NCBI RefSeq assembly: GCF_030272615.1
Contig: NC_081414.1
Span: 237,944,233-238,008,232, forward strand
Source of the DNA: Cryptomeria japonica
Lineage: Eukaryota; Streptophyta; Pinopsida; Cupressales; Cupressaceae
DNA: 64,000 bases
Reading direction: 5' to 3'
The translations under genes and the position numbers were made by a program. Below are positions 59,261 to 64,000 of this stretch, piece by piece; positions within the stretch are counted from its first letter, which is position 1; every line of letters begins with the position of its first letter. The notes under the pieces were generated by a model that was given only the letters and a program-made list of their open reading frames with translations, was not told the origin of the DNA and ran no database searches.

Positions 59261-59712
59261 CAGGCGCACCATGGTTGAGATGGTCCAACTCCCTAGTCTC
59301 ACTCTACGACTAAGCTCATGCCATATCTAAATCAAAGACATCTCAAATACATCATTGGTGGAAAGCTGCAATTTTCATACATAAGCAAGACATACACAAT
59401 TGGGCACAATCACCAAGAGAACAAAGTGCATTTGAGATCATTGTCCTAATTTTGGTGTGGTCACGAAGAGGTTGAAAAATTTACTGTGATCTCTTCATGA
59501 CCACACCACAATTAGGACAATGATCTCAAACACACTTTTTACCGTTCTCTTGGTGATTGTGCCCAATTGTGTATGTCTTGCTTATGTATGAAAATGGCAT
59601 TTTGTAGCTTTCCACTGACAATGTATTTGAGATGTCTTTGATTTAGATATGGCATGAGCTTAGTCGTAGAGTGAGACTAGGGAGTTGGACCATCTCAACC
59701 ATGGTGCGCCTG
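59261..59712. mobile_element. 452-bp foldback (long palindrome) element
   Basis: CAGGCGCACCATGGTTGAGA at 59261 is mirrored by its reverse complement ending at 59712. Arms of about 210 bp match almost throughout, ending at GTGTGGTCA(C/T)GAAGAG, with a loop of about 20 nt (GTTGAAAAATTTACTGTGAT). No coding. The left flank (59208-59260) is also shared with the single-arm copy at 53551, so the mobile unit may be larger than the palindrome. Confidence 0.92.
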
Positions 59713-59845
59713 ATCATATTAGCTTGAAACCATGCGCCTCATATTAGCCTCAAACCTATGCCCCTACTAGTAGGTGGTGGGGATAGAATATCATTCGCTG
59801 TACATATCAATGACTAGATAATAATAATATTTTTCTGATAAAATT

Positions 59846-60300
59846 ATCATCGTCGGAATTATGACGAATACCAAGCTTTCGACTGACGATGTAATCGGCG
59901 GACATAACACGTTCTCGTCGGTGAAATGTTCTGGAGTCGTCGCACTTCCGACTCAAATCACACAGACATCCGACAAGGATGCTATACGTGGGATGAAACT
60001 TCATAGTCAGACGGTCGTTGATGTCTCTGAATGGACTGATGACACAAGCGTCGGATAAATAGCATCACCGTCGGTGCGAAGTTCCAAATCGCCGTCGGCT
60101 TTGCGATGAAATCTACTGATTCTGACGACTTCTTTGACCATTGGCAGAGTCCATTGGATTGTTGTATTTCTGATGGGCATGGCAAAGTCGACCAATCCGA
60201 CGTCGAGTTTTTGACGGTTGATTTTGTCAGCACTCCGACGAAAATTAGTCACAAATCCGACAAACGACCGTCAGAAATCAGCTCTGAATGTACTAGTGTG
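59846..60300 (+). other. CpG-rich patch with reiterated CGTCGG/CCGAC
   Basis: CGTCGG, CCGTC, TCCGAC and GACG words recur about twenty times in both orientations. CpG is far denser than in the neighbouring DNA. Short frames on both strands overlap without domains. It lies directly upstream of the gag fragment, so it may be the leader or U3/U5 part of that retroelement. Confidence 0.55.
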
Positions 60301-60302
60301 GA

Positions 60303-60788
60303 CTTGGATTTGAAGTTGGAGAAAGTTCCAGTACTACAAACAATCATGATCACAGTAAACTAGTAAGACAACCTAATGCTTACAAATTTAATGGGAAATG
60401 CTTTAACTGTAACATGTATGGTCATAGAGAAAATCGGTGTAGATATAGAAACAATCAGAACATTAATGCACCCACTGGTCAATGTTCCAAATGCAAAAAA
60501 ATTGGTCACAATTTAGAAAACTACAGAATGAATGTAAGATGTTATGTTTGTGGAAGATTTGGGCACTTATCTAATCAATGCAGAACACAAACCGACATAG
60601 GATACAGAAATGCTATTCAAAAGAATAATGTGACTTGTTATGCTTGTAACAAGATTGGACACATTGCAAAATTTTGTAGAAGTAAGACTTCACCGTCAAA
60701 TAATAAAGGACCTAGTTTGAAAGGCAAAGAGAAGGTAGATGAAGTAAAACAAGAATTTTCAAAACAGTGGATTAGAAAGAGAGATTAG
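60303..60788 (+). pseudogene. Gag fragment with four zinc-knuckle repeats
   Basis: Reading from about 60303 (GLGFEVGESS...) to the stop at 60786-60788, four C-X2-C-X4-H-X4-C units are visible: CFNCNMYGHRENRC, CSKCKKIGHNLENY (last Cys replaced by Tyr), CYVCGRFGHLSNQC and CYACNKIGHIAKFC. This is the nucleic-acid-binding tail of a retrotransposon gag, followed by a Lys/Glu-rich end. The capsid part is absent. Four knuckles are more than the one or two usual for plant LTR elements. Confidence 0.78.
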
Positions 60789-61015
60789 AATGTTGATGAG
60801 ACTATTCCTTTCCCGGTAGAACAAAGTATTACTCCACCAGTAGGAGATTCTTCATCCAACTGAAAACTAACCCTTTGGGGGTATTGCAACAAGTTGAATA
60901 TCATACAGTTTACCTTCAGTTGATGGTGAGAGGATGTATTTCTTCTCTACCAGCAGATGTGTTAAGTTTCACTTGACCGACAAGCATTTAATGCGGTTGT
61001 TGGAAGAAAAGACAT

Positions 61016-61023
61016 TATAAATA
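61016..61023 (+). promoter_or_regulatory. TATA box upstream of the long ORF
   Basis: TATAAATA lies about 140 bp before the ATG at 61166. It is followed by pyrimidine-rich TTTTCCATCTTTTTCAATTC, where a plant transcription start would be expected at about 61050. No other ATG precedes 61166 in frame without a stop. Confidence 0.5.
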
Positions 61024-61165
61024 ATTGGTTTTCCATCTTTTTCAATTCACAGAGCATTCAAACTTCCAGAGAGCATGAAATCCAAGTGCAAGCATCCAAG
61101 GTGAAGAAGTGAAGCGATTTCTCTCAAGAACTCAACCATTATCAGGTAGCTTAAGGTAATTTTCA

Positions 61166-64000
61166 ATGGCTTCCTCCTCTGCTTCGAAATTTATTGCAAA
61201 CCCTACTGTTGTGGAAGTGTTGAAACACCCTAGGCCAGTTTTTAAGATCATTCCCGAAATAGCTAAGCAAGATGATTCTATAGGCGCATTTAAAAAAATT
61301 CCTAAAGGTGTTGCTTATGCTGAAGACCCTAGAATTTATATTTACTGCAATATTGAGGAATTAGGTTATGAGGAAGTGTTGAAGATGTTTAAAATTGTTA
61401 TGTGTGATGAAAATAGAAATGTCAAACTCGAACACAAGGTAATTGAAACTTTAGGTTTTGTTGAAATCTTGGACATCCCTGAATTTCCTAAGGAGGTAGT
61501 GAGAATTGTCCTTAGTAGGGTTCATGGAGAATTTTTTTGGCTAGATTCAGTTTGCAAAATCACTAAGGAAGCAATTAGGGCAGTGACATGTTTACCCTCC
61601 ACCAGTAGCAGGCCAGATAAGACTAAGAAGGTACCTAATAACACAGTCATGGCCTTAACAAGAGCAACATATGATAGCAGATCCCCGAGAGTAAATGGCA
61701 TCAAGGATGTAAATGTCAGATTCATAAGCATCATCTTAGGCTACAAGACCATACATTCAAACCGAATTAACTCAGTTTCCAGTCTTTGCATTAAAAGTGC
61801 TTATGATATGGAGAATAATGATGCAAAAATAGATGTATGTGAGTGGCTAAAGGATGAATTAATAGACAACCTAAAAAGGATAAAAAGAGATAAGAAAGGA
61901 ACATTTCAGTTTGGCATTCTTTTGGTATGTCTTATGTTATATTTCACAAAAGAAGTTCCTGGTATTGAAAAGAAAGATTTTGGATATGATATACCAGTAG
62001 GCAAACAATTGCTAGAAATCTTCACCGGCATGGGAACTGATAAAGAAAACAAAATAACTAAGTATTTTAAAACCTTCCAAGCAAAAATGAAAACTAGGGA
62101 GAGACTACCTCATAGTGTAGTAGACAATTACAACAAAGAAATATGTTTTGTGATTAAAAAGGATGAAATATGGATGGAAGCAGTTTTTCCTAGAACTGTA
62201 TGGGTAACTGAAATCGGGTATGAAGCAAATGTAAATATTATTGAAACTTATGCTAAAGCCCTATTAGAAGCACCTAGAGAACCCACATAAAAGGTTTTTG
62301 GTAATGCAGAAACAATTGAAAGTGGTGTAGAGACATTGAAACAAAGAAAGAGAAGAGAAAAGTACATAAGAAGTGCAATAAAGCATGTAAAGGAAATAAA
62401 AGAAAACATCATGAACATAACTGGAATAAAGGAAAGTGACCTAGAAGGATTACAAGCGGAGGCACATATCTCATCAGTTGGTACATCATCTGAAAGTGAA
62501 ATACCTGCTGAGTTTAAGAGAGTTGATAGGAAGAGAAAACCCTCACCGATACCCTCTCCTTCACCAAAGAAAACAAGGCAGAAGCAACAGGCAGTAAGAC
62601 CACCGGCAAAGAAGTTGACACCAAAGAAGAAACAAAAATAGGTTATACCACCTTTGGATAACTTATTGAGTGAAATCACTGATGACGGAAATTTATCAAA
62701 TGTGATCAAATTGTATACAACATTCTTTGATTTTGAGAAGGAAAGTATTGAGAACAACATAATTCTACATCTAGACATTTACAAGAAAGTATTAATAGAA
62801 GTTTTAGATGATTTGCCTAATGAATTGTACAAAAGGTTAGATGCTAAGAGGATTGCAGTTATGGAGCTAGATAAGAAACTCAAGATTGAAAAACTTCTAG
62901 CGGTACATCCGTTGTAGAGGAGATTGATGAACTAATTAGTGAAGCTAATAGATTAGTTTTTGCAAGTGGTCACCAACGTATAAGCCTAATGGCTGGTAGA
63001 GTCAATGAAATTGTAGAGGAAACAACAGACAAGTGGGATATCTTTTTTGTAGGGAAGGAAAAACAGGAAGAGTTAAACAAACCTAAGAAAAATTTCAAGG
63101 TTTATCAAAAGGACAGAGACAAAGGAAAAGGTAAAGTTGGTGGATTACCAAACATAAAAGTAACTGACAACCTACCACCACCTTTGGTTACTCCATCGGT
63201 ACAAATTGATGACATACTGGCTACTGAAAATGTTGACACAACACATGAGGACACTAACCTTGAGTCATAAATTTTATTCACCATGAACATTGATACTTAG
63301 GGAGTGAACATTGTAGTGGACAAGTATAGCATCGAGGTGAAAAATAATATTGCTAACACTGAAAACATTGCAGAGCAACCGAAAAAAAATATTGAGGTTG
63401 GAATACAAGCAGAGCAAACAGTGCATACAGAGCAACCTTTGGACAGTGAAGCAAATACTAGTAGTGTAGATGCTAGCACAGAGAAACCGACAGAGACAAA
63501 GATATTGACAGTGGATAACATAGAGAAACCAATAGAGAAACAGGTAGAGGCACAGGTACATGTTGAGATAGCAAAACCGGTAATCACTAAGAAACCCAAA
63601 CCATTGCTAGTAGAAATGCAAACTCAGACTGATCCACCGAAGGTTGATTCAAGAAAATTGGTTGCTAGTACTGCAAGCACTGAGATAGTAAATGTAGTTG
63701 GTCAGATATCTGGTACTTCACTGAGCGAATTCAGACCTAAAAATGTGATAGAGGTACTTCTGGACTCAATAAAGAAGATAACGGATTGTAATGCATTGGC
63801 CTATAAGGCAATTGATGACACTATTCCTATTCTTAAGATGATTGCACCAAAATACAATTTAGATCAAGTAAAGGATTCTTTAAGTCAGTTAGACACATTG
63901 TCTAAATTCATTGCTGGAAATATTTTAACAGTTGACCAAATAAATGAGGAAACATTCAAAGAGAAAATGGAAAAGGAAAAAGAAAAATTCTTTGAGGAAA
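61166..64000 (+). pseudogene. Long retroelement-associated ORF of unknown family, lightly decayed, partial
   Basis: One frame runs 61166-62917 with stops at 62288 and 62639, shifts by one base near 62900, then continues 62920-64000 and beyond the window, with stops at about 63268 and 63298. Before the first stop it encodes 374 residues with no domain I recognise: a globular part (e.g. GEFFWLDSVCKITKEAIRAV, FQFGILLVCLMLYFTKEVPG), then basic KRKPSPIPSPSPKK stretches, a helical segment (62654-62917), Thr/Glu/Pro-rich repeats (63300-63640) and a Glu/Lys coiled coil at the window edge. Each stop could derive from CAA or CAG by one C-to-T change. Its position after gag knuckles and a TATA box suggests an extra retroelement ORF. 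Not annotated as a host gene. Confidence 0.6.

Noticed and set aside
62248-63599. Minus-strand frames opposite the long ORF
   Set aside because: They are Cys/Phe/Ser-rich shadows; the plus strand shows consistent codon structure and protein-like features.

Overview
This is repeat-dominated nuclear DNA of a seed plant, most likely a conifer or other large-genome gymnosperm. Evidence seen: nested Ty3/Gypsy and Copia-type LTR retrotransposons with long decayed UTRs, plant-only families (a PLS-type PPR protein, a plant mobile domain protein), a plant CWC22-like splicing factor, a tRNA-derived SINE, very long GA/CT tracts, and AT-rich intergenic DNA. The species call is inference. I see no intact host gene, no rRNA and no canonical tRNA gene.

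Layout. 1-2.6 kb: decayed plant-mobile-domain gene (+). 2.6-11.7 kb: Gypsy-type element 1 (-), delimited by a perfect 5-bp duplication ATGTA. It lost its pol and part of its 3' LTR, carries a LINE 3' fragment, and was invaded by a Copia-type LTR+PBS piece (own duplication CATTT). 11.7-26.6 kb: Gypsy-type element 2 (-) with gag, protease, RT, RNase H and integrase remnants, a 36-bp tandem repeat, a motif-rich leader, PBS and 5' LTR. A 1.5-kb Copia-type LTR interrupts its gag. 26.6-29.9 kb: 5' part of a Gypsy-type element 3 (-), related to element 1. It is interrupted by a 1.28-kb element with long terminal inverted repeats (duplication GGTAA). 29.9-39.2 kb: region bounded by long inverted repeats (at least 600-800 bp). 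It encloses a 2-kb satellite made of a 20-bp dyad motif in a 180-bp higher-order unit, GA/CT and AT tracts, a SINE, and an array of short palindromes. 39.2-42.2 kb: small tandem repeat and a CT-rich tract split by a solo LTR of the element 1 family. 45.2-46.0 kb: solo LTR with duplication TGTGA. 46.2-46.9 kb: PPR pseudogene. 47.4-50.1 kb: young non-autonomous LTR retrotransposon (LTRs 368/369 identical, duplication AAAGC). 50.8-53.0 kb: CWC22-like pseudogene preceded by an inverted fragment of the same family. 55.8-57.1 kb: probable LTR with internal duplications. 59.26-59.71 kb: 452-bp foldback palindrome. 59.85-60.3 kb: CGTCGG-rich patch. 60.3-64 kb (+): four-knuckle gag fragment, then a TATA promoter and a long, lightly decayed ORF of unknown family running off the window.

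How the parts relate: the window is a stratigraphy of insertions, not a set of cooperating genes. Nesting gives relative ages. Element 3 predates element 2's LTR and the TIR element inserted into it. Element 1 predates its Copia insertion. The 47.4-50.1 kb element is the youngest that can be dated from LTR identity. The least explained items are the dyad satellite, the palindrome array, the two inverted-repeat elements and the 61.2-64 kb ORF.
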